Positions 45,235 through 56,900 of a stretch of DNA of 64,000 nucleotides are shown here, one piece after another. How positions within the stretch are numbered: the first letter of the stretch is position 1; every line of letters starts with the position of its first letter. Below the pieces are notes generated by a model. That model ran no database searches, was not told the DNA's origin, and worked only from the letters and a program-made list of their open reading frames with translations. Source of the stretch: Mesostigma viride (lineage: Eukaryota > Streptophyta > Mesostigmatophyceae > Mesostigmatales > Mesostigmataceae); the NCBI GenBank assembly GCA_009746045.1, contig RPFO01000015.1, positions 2,078,998 to 2,142,997 on the forward strand, in the 5' to 3' direction. The position numbers and the translations under genes are program-made.

Positions 45235-45541
45235 TGTCGAGACTGAACAAGTCTCGAGTGGACACGTGTGTAGTACTCCTACACACACAGATCTCGAATG
45301 ATTTATCTAGTACCAAATCCAAACGGATTGCATCGCTCCCCGGAAAGGAGAACTTTTGCGGTAGGACTGTAGGTGTCAGCTGGCGATGCCTTAGGATCAG
45401 GAGAGTTCCGTCCTATAGTCAGCAAAAGTGGGTGCGAGAGGTCCCCAGTTCGATTCCGGCCTGGATTCATTTGCAGATCGCGTTTTCCGCGGACCGGCAC
45501 TAAACGCAAATGGTTTTCACCTTTGCAGCGTGCCAAATCAG
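45235..45541 (+). repeat. tRNA-like SINE family S, copy S2
   Basis: About 307 bp, matching the reverse complement of 47474-47787. It includes the GTGTAGTACTCCTACACAC hairpin, the A-box and B-box-like tRNA part (about 45370-45465) and the GGTTTTCACCTTTGC block. Confidence 0.6.
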
Positions 45542-45576
45542 AAAATCAGAATTTATAAACTTACAAGTGCTTGATA

Positions 45577-46645
45577 ATTAATTCATTAATTAGGAACATA
45601 ACTCCGTTGGGAGTATCTGTAGCACATAGCCCAGAGAAGGGGCATATGGCCTATAATACATTCTAAGCGACCTTCTGCAAGGGTGGGAATGTAAACAACA
45701 CTTGCTCTAGGTGCAGTAGGGCACCTGCACCACCCAGAGTCTCGGGCAACACCCAGCTAACTAAGGGGAGCTCGTCATAGGTGGGGAAGATCATCATGGC
45801 TATACAAGAGCTAGGGCATGGCTTCTCAGCAGAGAGTGACTCCCTGCATGGGCACTGCATAATAAAATAAGGCTAGGCATCATCTGGAGGGTGGCTCATC
45901 ATAGGCACACATGTAGATGACTAAAAATGCTAGGCCTCAGCTGGTATAGTGCCTGTAGTAGGCGGGCATGTACAAGGCCACGGTCTAACAATTCTACACT
46001 ACTGCTGCTGTATTCCCCTAGGCTGGGGCTTCTGGAGTCGCTGGGGCCGCGGTGGTCGAGGGGGTCGCGTGCCAGGGCTTGTGGCCGACGTAGATGGCCG
46101 CCCCCTTCCAGTACACCGGCTGGCCCGCCTTGGTCTGCCGGAGCTGGAGGTAGGTCGGCCATAGCTCCCGTCGCCGTTGTTGCTGCGCCAGGGTCAAGTC
46201 GTCGTCCACGGTGAAGTGAGTCTTCTCGAGCCGCTTGCGGCGTCTGAGAAACGAAATCTTGTCCACTGGGCTCTCAAAGATGAGAAGAAGCGGAGGCGCC
46301 CCTGCCTTACCCCGCGCACGGGGGAGGCGGTGGGCGGTCAGCTTAATCTCACCAAGAAGGCCCATGCGTGCAAGGATTTTGCTCTCAAACGCACGTGCAA
46401 GCTTCTCGGAATTCTCACCTTCCTCCATGTTGAAGTTCTTGAGTATGGCGTTGAGGCTGCGCTTGGCGAGCTCGGCCTCCTCGCGGAGGTCAAGCGTCTG
46501 CCGCTGGAGCTGGGCTGCGACGGCGGAGGTGGTGGAGGTGGTATGTTGCTTAAGCATGTCCGCCCAGGTCGTGATGGGAGGAGCATCGCCGGCCAGGCCA
46601 GCAGGGGCTGGCTTGGCGGCAATGTCCTTCACCGCCTGGGCGGTG
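45577..46645 (-). mobile_element. ORF1-only LINE-like element, copy 2
   Basis: 1069 bp, with an 11-bp duplication AGTGCTTGATA (45566-45576 and 46646-46656) and a TTAA-type tail. On the minus strand an open frame of 204 codons (46018-46632) matches the C-terminal two thirds of the ORF1 protein at 6035-6649 with few changes and no stops. The 5' end is truncated within ORF1, so the first codon here is not a natural start. The 3' UTR (45593-46017) contains no reverse transcriptase. Confidence 0.8.
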
Positions 46646-46810
46646 AGTGCTTGATAGGCTCGATCCTAGTCGAGTAGTCGTTGCGCTGCGCGGGCGCTTG
46701 CACTAGCACTACTAAGTTATAGATCGTAGGCGTCCCGCCCTCTTCATCCCACCACCAGTTCAGTGAGCATTTATGCTCTCGTGATGCAGTCGAGTGCTTA
46801 GAATAATTAA

Positions 46811-47470
46811 CAGCATCGTCGTCAGCAGAAAGCAACAAACGTGAAAACGCTAGCTGCCCAAATCTGAGATTCCGCGGAACACAGAAAGTAAGAAAGCCTA
46901 GAAGCTACCAGCAAGGAATCGAACATAGGATCGAACAAGGATTTGGCATGATTTCGCGGCTGTGTGAGTCTCCCGATCCGAAGGCATCTCACTTAACGTT
47001 TCGAAACAGCCCAACTGCGAAAAACCTCTTTACCGGAGAGGGGTGCCAATATGTTCGATATTGCTGCATCTATAGAAGATGACTCACCACTAGACCTAAG
47101 TGCGCAGGAGTACTACGCACGGACCTACGCGATATTCTAGTATCGCCGAAGTAGGCAGGTTGACCACGGCTGGAATCTGGTTGTAGTGTGACGTACAAAC
47201 TTAGAGGACGTAGTCGAATCTAACTAATATCAACCGATCTTTCATCGTCATCAGAAAGCAGCAAACGTGAAAACGATAGCTGCCCAAATCTGAGATTCCG
47301 CGGAACACAGAAAGTAAGAAAGCCTAGAAGCTACCAGCAAGGAATCGAACATAGGACCTTTGGCATGATTTCGCGGCTGTGTGAGTCTCCCGATCCGAAG
47401 GCATCTCACTTAATGTTTCGAAACAGCCCAACTGCGAAAAACCTCCTTACCGGAGAGGGGTGCCAATATG
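46811..47470. repeat. Direct pair of related tRNA-like repeats
   Basis: 46811-47058 and 47239-47470 share almost the same 230 bp. Read on the minus strand, each has GTTCGATTCC (B-box) and a tRNA-like stretch (GATGCCTTCGGATCGGGAG) similar to family S, plus GTTTTCACGTTTGC. The adjoining block with CACTAGACCTAAGTGCGCAG also occurs twice (47058-47130 and 47788-47868). Confidence 0.55.
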
Positions 47471-47473
47471 TCC

Positions 47474-47787
47474 GATATTCTGATTTGGCACGCCGCAAAG
47501 GTGAAAACCAGTTGCGTTCAGTGCCGGTCCCCGGAAAACGCGGAAAAACGCGATCTGCAAATGAATCCAGGCCGGAATCGAACTGGGGACCTCTCGTACC
47601 AATTTTGCTGACTATAGGACGGACGTCTCCGGATCCTAAGGCATCGCCAACTGACACCTACAGTCATCCGCAAAAGTTCTCCTTGCCGGGGAGTGATGCA
47701 AGCCTTTCGGATTTGGTACTAGATAAATCATTCGAGATCTGTGTGTAGGAGTACTACACACGTGTCTGCACTCGAGACTTGTTCATG
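47474..47787 (-). repeat. tRNA-like SINE family S, copy S3
   Basis: Inverted copy of S2 with a few differences, including a short duplication in the TTTTCCGCG block. It ends about 145 bp before the last exon of the reductase gene. Confidence 0.6.
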
Positions 47788-47931
47788 TCCGATATTGCTG
47801 AATCTATAGAAGATGACTCACCACTAGACCTAAGTGCGCAGGAGTACTACGCACGGACCTACGCGATTAACAGCATGTTTTCAGAGTAATTGCCGAGCCA
47901 TAGCATCCTTTATAATGCTAACTTCATGTCC

Positions 47932-50900
47932 TCAGAGCTTGGCAGCAAAGGCAAGCCCTTCCTCCTTCAGCTTGGATGGGTCCGCGCATGCCGGGCGCAC
48001 CCGGGCCAGCTTTTGGATGGCTGCGTTTTCATCGGCGGAGCCGCCCTCTAAGAACGCGCCCACCACCTTGCCGCCGTTGACCCTGTCAGAGGCACAGAAG
48101 AGCACAGAAGAGCACAAACGAGCACGAATGAGCACGAATGAGCACGAACGAGCACGAACGAGCACGAACGAGCACGAACGAGCACGAACGAGTACGAACG
48201 AGCACGAACGAGCACGAACGAGCACGAACGAGCACGAACGAGCACGAACGAGCACGAACGAGCACGAACGAGCACGAACGAGCACGAACGAGCACGAACG
48301 AGCACGAACGAGCACGAACGAGCACGAACGAGCACGAACGAGCACGAACGAGCACGAACGAGCACGAACGAGCACGAACAAGAAGGAAAAAGCACGAAAA
48401 AGCACAAAGAGAATTGCATCGATGCCACAGCCAAGAAGGAAAAGTCAGCTGACCACATTGCACGTATTGGTACATCAAGTAACTTTGAAGTAGTCAAAAA
48501 AATGAATCCAGACAAAGAAGGTTACAGCAATCGGCAAGGGCATGCATGAACTACCAGCGCACTCGCAATCTAGACCCTTGCTTGTTATGATTGTCCTACC
48601 AACAGATGGTACATGGGATTTGATACATTGTGCACACAGAGCTTCCTATACCAGGTGCACACGATGGAACAACTATGACGCAACCCGCAGTCATGTCGTC
48701 ATATTTGGCAGAGCCATCCACAAGGCCACCGGCAGACGGTACCCTGGCACACCAGCACGCGCCAAACTATAAGTCCCCAATAACCAGGTGGAAATCATTA
48801 TTTATTAGGTGATATTTAGCATAAACCATCGTCGAGATATAGCACCCCGACGAACTCACCAGTAAGCGCCAAACTTCTTGGCCGCGTGATCCCCAAAGTG
48901 GATGCATTCGCCCGTGTTCTGCCCGTAGAACACCCACGCGAGGTCAAACACGCGCGAATAGAAGTAGGGCAGGTAGTCGTACGCATCGGTTGCCTGGCCC
49001 ATCACGGTGGCCACCGCGTGCGCGGCCGACTTACGCGCGTTGTCCACGTGCTCCAGCCGCATGAGCGCGCCACCGCACAGGGGCAGGGGCAGCGCGGCGA
49101 TGTCGCCCACCGCGTACACGTGCTCGCGACTTGTGCGCAGGTGGCTGTTCACCTGCGCCGCGAAAGACGTTGATGCAAGAGCGAAAAATTGTTAATGGAA
49201 TCAGCAGAAAGATATACTAACACTAGTGCTAAAGGGTGAGGAGATGTGAGGGGTAGGGTGGGGTCAACAAGGCACCCAGAAATGCCACCATGGTGAAATG
49301 TTGACAATCCCGTAACTGCAGATGAAACCAACAATAACCACGCCTTCTTGCAATCAATACATGAAATCATATTTCCACATGCAAGTTTTCATAAAATGTA
49401 CAGAAAATCAATTTTCTGCTTATATCTTAACCCATAGTCTGTAAACTACCCGACCTGTCGGGTAGTTTAACTAACGGTCAAATTTCGCGCCGCGCCACTT
49501 GTGACGGATGCCAGTGGTCCGGTGGGTCCGGGAACACTTAGGGACGACGGTGATGCATAGCTTGGGGGTAATATCCGCCATAGCCTGGTAATTATAGGGC
49601 TGTAATCATAGGGGGTCACGTGACTTTGGCGGGAAAAATTCGACCGAACACGCGCGCGCGGATATGGCGGATGCGCTCAAAAAAACATGGCTAGGGCGAG
49701 TTTTGCGCGTCGACGGAAAGGAATTTGGCACTACGGACACTTACGCAGGCTGTGTGACCGATATCGTGTACTCAGGAGGCCATGCTAAGTATAAATTCTG
49801 CCTCAATTTCGAGGATGATGGCAAGGATGTCTGGTACCCGCGTGCCCAGGTCGAAAAGTGGTGGGCAGAGCAGGGCAGCCGAAGTTTTTGCGAGGCAGGC
49901 GATGGTTCCGATTCCTGCCAGTCAGATTCGTCTGCAGGCAGTGACGAGCTTTCGGATGAGAGTGGTGCAGATAGTGGTGAGCACGGCAGTGGTGGTGATG
50001 AAGACGATGGTGTCGAGCACGTGCAGGACGATGAGCCACGACCAAAGCGCGGCCGGCCTACTGGGTCTCGCGGCCGGGGTAGGGGGCGTTCCCGCGGCCG
50101 GGGCAGGCCTGCGCAGGGCCAGGGCAACCAAGAAGCCTCCGAGTTCGCCTGGGAATCGGAAGATGTTGAGGCGACTGAGGCAGAGGGCGTCGGTGCTGCC
50201 AGAATGTGGAAGAATTACGCCAAGCTTTCTGTAGCAGGCTTTTTCTTCTTGCTGCTGGAGTTGTCTTTCATCACCAAGATCGCCGAGTGGACCAACCTCA
50301 AGGCTCAGCAGCGTCTGGACAAGCTCGCTGCGCAGGGCAAGGCTGCACGTGCATGGACCAAGACCTATGCAAGTGATATCCTTCGCTTTTTTGCATGCCT
50401 CATCGTCATGTCCATTCACTGGCAAAGGGGAGCCTATACACCCTACTGGAGTGCTGATCCTTACGTGGGCCTTGCAGCTGTCAGTGCAATCATGACTTTA
50501 AACAGATTTCAAGACATCCTTCGCAACCTGTCAGTTAGGGACCCCACGGAGAGCAGGCCAGCCAAGGGGGAGGAAGGCTATGACCCGTTGTGGTATGCAA
50601 GGGTCATGATTGAGCGCGTGCAGAAGCGGCTGCTAGTGGTGTTTCGGCCCAGCGGGGTCGTCACAGTCGATGAGTCAATGCAGTTTCAAACGTCCAAGTG
50701 CGAGATCAGGCAGTACTGCAAGGATAAGCCATCACGGAGTCGCTTGGGGGTGAAGCATTGGGCTCTCGCCTGTGGCAGCACTGGCATTCTTGTTTCCTTC
50801 ATCCCGTACCTCGGGGGTGGCGTATGGCCGATAGGCTGCCCAGCCCAGGAGGAGCTGGATTTCTTCGCTGCTGCTAGTGGTATCGGGTCATGCTGGGTGG

Positions 50901-53900
50901 CTGCCCTAGTTCACGCTTGCAAGGGTGTCTTGCAGCCTGCCTCCACCATTGTCGCTGACCTCTTTAGTTCTGTGAAGCTAGTCGAGTGGCTGGGCATGAA
51001 GGGTTACACCTTTGTGGGCACTGTGAGGAAGAGCAGGACGTGCTACCCTGGTGACATCAACATTACTGAACAGGAGGCAAAGGCACAGGGGCTGAGGCGT
51101 GGCAACACCTTGCATCGCATGCTAGCATTGCCAGGTGGCAAAGTGGTGACTGACCTTACGTACATCGACAGCAAGGTCGTCCGGTTCTACTCATCACGAC
51201 ACGCCAGCCCTGCCCAGGACCCCTCCAACAAGAAGAGGCGCTGGAACAAGGCAACGGGTGCTTACGAGGACGTGCACATTCCCAAGATCAAGCACTTCTA
51301 TGATCAGCACAAGAGCGGGGTGGACAGATTTGATCAAGTGGCTTCGTACTACCACATGGAACTCGTTACCAGGCGCCCATGGCAGCGTACATTTTTGTGG
51401 TTGCTGAACCTCGTGCTGGTGACAGCCTACAAGTATCAACAGCTAGCAAGGGGGAAGGACGCTTTCTTTAGCCAGCTTGAATTTAGGGCACAGGTGGCCA
51501 AGGAGTTGTTAGCAAAGGCAGATGACCTGGACCTGGAGGCTAAGCGCCAGCCAGTTAGCGAGGCCGGTACCTGGAGAAGGCCTGCAGCTGTGTTCACTGA
51601 GGCTGCCACACATGCTCCCAGTCTTAGTGCTGTGACAAACAGATGTGCTGCATGCAAACAAAAGAGCAACATCAGTAGAATATGTGTTGGATGCAACGTG
51701 CACCTGCATCCCGAGCCTGGCTGCTGGGCGCACTGGCATAACCAGGACAAGGGCAACTTTTGCCGGTCCTAGAGTGATGGTTGAGCCACCACAGGCTTGT
51801 GTTATTGCACATCATGTTTATTTGACAGTGGCAATATGTTTATGTCACTAGAACATGTGTAGAACATCATGCAAGCCATAAGGGGTTGACATACCAATTT
51901 CCCTGTTTTTGGCTGCTCGTAGTCATGTGCCGATATGAACGCAATATAAGCATTATAATCCAATTCTAAGTGGCCCCCCCCCAGTTGGGGACCCCTGGAC
52001 TATCTCTCTAAATAACCCAGCCATGCATGTGTGGTTTGGAACCCTCCCAAAGATTTGAGGTGGGGGTAGACTTTTTCTTGCGCGCAAAAGTTCGTCTTTT
52101 GTCCAACTTTGACAGCAGAGATCTTGCAAACCACTATATATAATCAAAATATTATTGCATATCCCGAAAGCCCTTGAAGTGTAGATGCTCCTAGCACCTT
52201 GGTTGAGGGTATTTGGAGTTGTGGTCTGTGAGTTATGATTTTTTTCATTTTCAGGGGTCTGAAAATGCCAAAAATGGGTCAGCGGACTATGGGTTAAGAC
52301 AGGCAGGAGCAGGAAGCCCCCCCTCCCCACTCATCCACCCACCCAAATACGGCTCCTCACCCATGGCATAACTTCGATTGCCCACTACATGCTACCTACC
52401 ACCCGCCACCCGCAAAACACCGCCCTTGAGGGGTTGCCCCACCAACCCCGCCCTAATCCACGCCCCGGCCCCAGTAATCATGTGTCACCCTCCATCCTTG
52501 GCCCTCCCTCCCCAACCGTCACCACCATGCATTGCCCACTGTGCATTCCCACCAATCCAAACCACACAACAGCACGAGACAACGCATCTGCCACGGCACC
52601 CACCTGGATGCCACCCCCATGCAGCTGCAGGGTGTCCTTGAGGAATGCCAGGTTGCTCTTGGCGCCCACACCGACCAGCACCAGCTGCGCCTCCAGCTGT
52701 GTGCCGTCCTTGAGCTCCACCGACTTGACCTGGTGGGAGGCAGGATCAGGGGGCCAGGAACCCAGGTTTAGGAGGCAGATTAAGTGGGTAGGTAAGGAGG
52801 CCAGGTCAATAAGTCAGGTTGAAAATGAAGCGGCCAGAAAAAGTAAACAACAAAGGGGCGAGGTCAAGGAGCCAGGTTAATGACTTAGGCCTATTTGCTG
52901 GTATCAGTGTGGGCTCTATTGAAAGTGGCCATGGACGAGGAGGAACTGTGCACACGTTCGGGGCCTGAGCTTCTTTGGTCCAATGTGCCAGGCAAGCGCG
53001 TGCAACATGGGGGTGGATGGCACATGACACACCCCACAACACAGCCATGCATGGGAGCAGTGAATATGAAGGCACTGCTTTGGATTCGTTGCAGTCATAA
53101 GCTAGTCTCTGATAGCCGCCACTGGCGATGAGATGTAATCTCATTATCTTGCGGGCCAACCAAGGTACTGGAGAAGTTACAAGATTTGTCTGGTTGCTCA
53201 ATAAACAGTCACGTTCTCTATGTTTAACTACATGTTACCATGAAGACCCACAGACCTGGGCCCTGCAGACCGTGCTGACATGAACAAGAATTATGGGTGG
53301 TCAAGGGCATGGCTGAGCATGGGTTATCGGGGCGTAATTAGGCTCCTTGGTGCCATCATAATGTGAACATTTGACTCTGAGGCGTCCTTCTATGAAAGAC
53401 CACGAAAAATCAGGGTCAAATCAGAGCGCCCCAAAGACATAGGCAATACCAAGAACGGCATGAATGCACACCGAGATTGTCCTCTCAAGGAAAATGTCTG
53501 CGCTATAGACCACGATACGTTGATGGTACAGACTATGACCAACTCACTGAAACCATAAAATTTGGGTACATAAACAGCAGAAACAACCCATCTGCAGATG
53601 GACTCCGGGTGCTGCTTTCGCTTTCAGGCATAGAAAACATTAGTCCAAAACTGGCAACTGGGGGTGGTGATTCGTGCTGCAGTTATGACGTATGGATAAC
53701 AAACCCACTATAAACCTTGTCTTTTTTTTATTTTCCATCCTGGCTGGGGTTCTCAGAATTTACTTTCCAGGAGGAAGACTGGTTGATTCAGGGTGGAAAA
53801 TGAGGCACTCATGTGGACTATTTAAAGAGACTAAGGGCGAAAGTAGAGAAAAGAGCGCATGGCATCGTAACCCATCTTATTCCTAAATCCTAAACCCAAA

Positions 53901-56900
53901 AAGGTGCCAGAGGTGGCGATACGAGCCCTATGTTGGCCTTCCCATCACAACCCACAGTGCCGTCGTCGTGCTTGTTGATCTTGGTAGCCAGCACGCGCTT
54001 GACCATCTGGATGCCCTTGTCCGCATAGTACTTCTCGTAGAACGACGCCAGCTCCTCGGTAAACAAGCGGGGCACTGGTGAGGACGCGGGAATGGGGTGG
54101 TGGTGGTGGTGGTGGCGGCGGCGGTGGTGGTGGTGGGGTGGGTGGGTGGCGGTGGTGGTGGTGGTGGTGGTGGTGGTGGTGGTGGTGTGGGTATGCAGGG
54201 GGCAGGGGGGGGCAGGACAGGACGTGAGGAGAAAGAACAATCACTGCATGCCTTTCCAATGGCTGGCAGGCTACCAGGCCGTGACACATTCTACCTGCAG
54301 GCATCGGCAATAAATGCCACCACATGCTGTTTAGATTAGCGGATGCATGCGTGAGCACATCCATCGTTCTACTGCACAGCATAGGAGCAGCTTTGGTCGC
54401 TGAAGTGCATGCCTTGAAGCCATATATACAGTATTCTTGCAGAGCATGAGGAGCTTGGTGCAGATTTGCCAGCACACGTGCCAGATGTCTCTGATCTGAA
54501 CTGTGGTTGAGCGGCCAGCATTCTGCCGAGTATCTACCGGTCATGTATGCCTCACATTACAAAGGGTGCCTAGCTTGGCCCGCTCTCACTACCGCGCTAT
54601 TGTGAGAGAGCAATTTTTATAGAATGTCATGGGTTACGGCATTCCTAGTGCTGCTCTCAAGTAGCGTGCTCTGTTATATAGTCGTCTAAAATGTATACTG
54701 TTGTGCTCCTTGGGAATAATGTCCCGTGGAATGCACAGGTTTACAGCATTGCTAGCATTACCTCCTCTCTAGAAGAAATGCCGGATAAAGTAATTTATAT
54801 ACCACGTAAAAGGGATTACCTCACATACGGCATGGTGGGTTGTTATATCAAAATTATGTTGTATACCTAGCACGTTTTGCTCTTGTCAGTCACCCAGACT
54901 ACGTACTGCAGCGCTCCTCAGGGAACACCATGGTGACGTCCAGCCCGTTCTTGTTGAGCGCGCACGCGCCCTCCATGCCGATGTACCCGCCGCCGACCAC
55001 GACGGCCTTGGCACCGCGCGGCGCCGCCTTGATGGCGCCGTACAGCGCGTCTGCGTCCGCCACATTGCGCAGGTAGAAGACGCCCTGGGCGTCCGCGCCA
55101 GGAGTCTTGAAGTCGTCCAGGCGCAGTGGCTGTGGGGAGGTGGCGGGATGAAGCATGCACAGCAAGTAACATGGGGCCAGACAAAGGTGCGTGACATCCC
55201 CTGTGGCTCCGTGTGACAATGTCATGTGGTAAAGCAGAGCAAAGCATGGGGACCAGACACTGTGCGAGGACACACGGGCTCAAATAGCTTGAGAGATTTG
55301 AGACATATCAGAGACCTAATAAATACCAGAAGGCTTGACCAACACCAGAGGCTTAAAGGTATAACAAAGAATCTCACAAAAGCAGAGGCTTATATTAAAC
55401 CAGATGAAGTCAAAATACAGGCGTCCAGGTATACTAGCTGTGATCACATGTCCAATATATAGCCTCACTATGTATTACTGGAGTAGAGGGATGCGGGTCA
55501 AATGTATGCCAAATTCTTGGAAGGTGGCACCCAGACCAATGTACCATATCATGCACCTGGGGCCTGAGGGAGGCAAGCCATGCGCGCAAGCCCCATACGC
55601 TTGCTCCAATCGCGATGTTTAGGATTTGTACATTCTGTAGGTAGTAAAAATTATTCTGAGAAGATAAAGGTTTTTGTCATTGAAAAGACTTCTATATCTA
55701 TGTACTTCAAATATACTAATATCTGCAACTCTTTCACCTGTACTGTGTTCTATATTGAAAACACTACACCAGAATGAAATATATTCTTCTGCGACATTCT
55801 TTCAATAAAAAACTTGAATTTTTTTTTCACTTTGACCTCTGAAAATTATATGTGTAAATGCCTACTAAGTTTCGAAATATGCCGAAAGATGCGTCTATAA
55901 TTGTTAAAGCTTTTAGTATAGTCATACTTCAATAGATTGTTTGTCTCACTTTACCACAAGTTCATCCCGCAAGTAGAGATCCAGGGAATATGAGGGGGTT
56001 CAAAGACAAAGCAGTTCTAAAGGGGTGAATGAAAGGGAGAGGGCACGCTACGGTTAACATCGTAAAAGACTTGTAGTGTCTATTACAACAAACAAAGACT
56101 TTGATTTGTGTTGTCCTATTGTCCAAAGCAGTAAGACAAACGCAGGCTCCAGCTTCCATGCTCCAGATCTGACAGATTCCAGGCCTGCTATGGGTGTCTC
56201 TTTCATCAATTGAATATTTAATTACAAATACGCCTTCCATCAAACAGTCACCTCAGCTGCGAGCCCCTGAAGTCATGAACCCATCATTCGGGCCTTGACA
56301 TCAGCAGCACACACACACACACATCAGCCACGCCCCTCATTAGCAGCACACACCCATCAACCACTCCCCTCACCAGCAGCACACACCCATCAACCACTCC
56401 CCTCACCAGCAGCACACACACATCAACAACTTCTCTAACCAAAAGCACACACCCATCGACCACTCGCCTCACCAGCAGCACACACCCATCAACCACTCCC
56501 CTCACCAGCAGCACACACCCATCAACCACTCCCCTCACCAGCAGCACACACCCATCGACCACTCCCCTCACCAGCAGCACACACACATCAACCACTCGCC
56601 TCACCAGCAGCACACCCATCAACCACTCCCCTCACCAGCAGTCCGGTCGCGATGATCAGGTCGCCATAGGAGACCACGCCCGCATGCTCGGTGGTCACGC
56701 TTCGGGCATCCGGGTCAATAGACACCACCTTGGCGCCCAGCATCAGCTCGATGCCTGCATGCGGTCATGGTGAGCACAGCAAGCAGGGGAATATGAGCAG
56801 TAAATAGGATCTGGTACAGCGATGAGAGCGTCAAGATGACTGCGCAAATCCATGGTGAGGGAATCAGCCAGGGGAATGCAGTAGATAACGATGCACTAGA

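Noticed and set aside
48103-48390. Regular repeats as a CRISPR array or a repeat protein
   Set aside because: 10-bp units without spacers, lying in an intron. No direct-repeat/spacer pattern and no cas genes.
53890-54544. Long minus-strand frames rich in His, Thr and Pro around MDAR exon 7
   Set aside because: They are exon 7 read through into a GGT-type repeat; the splice sites of MDAR explain the coding part.
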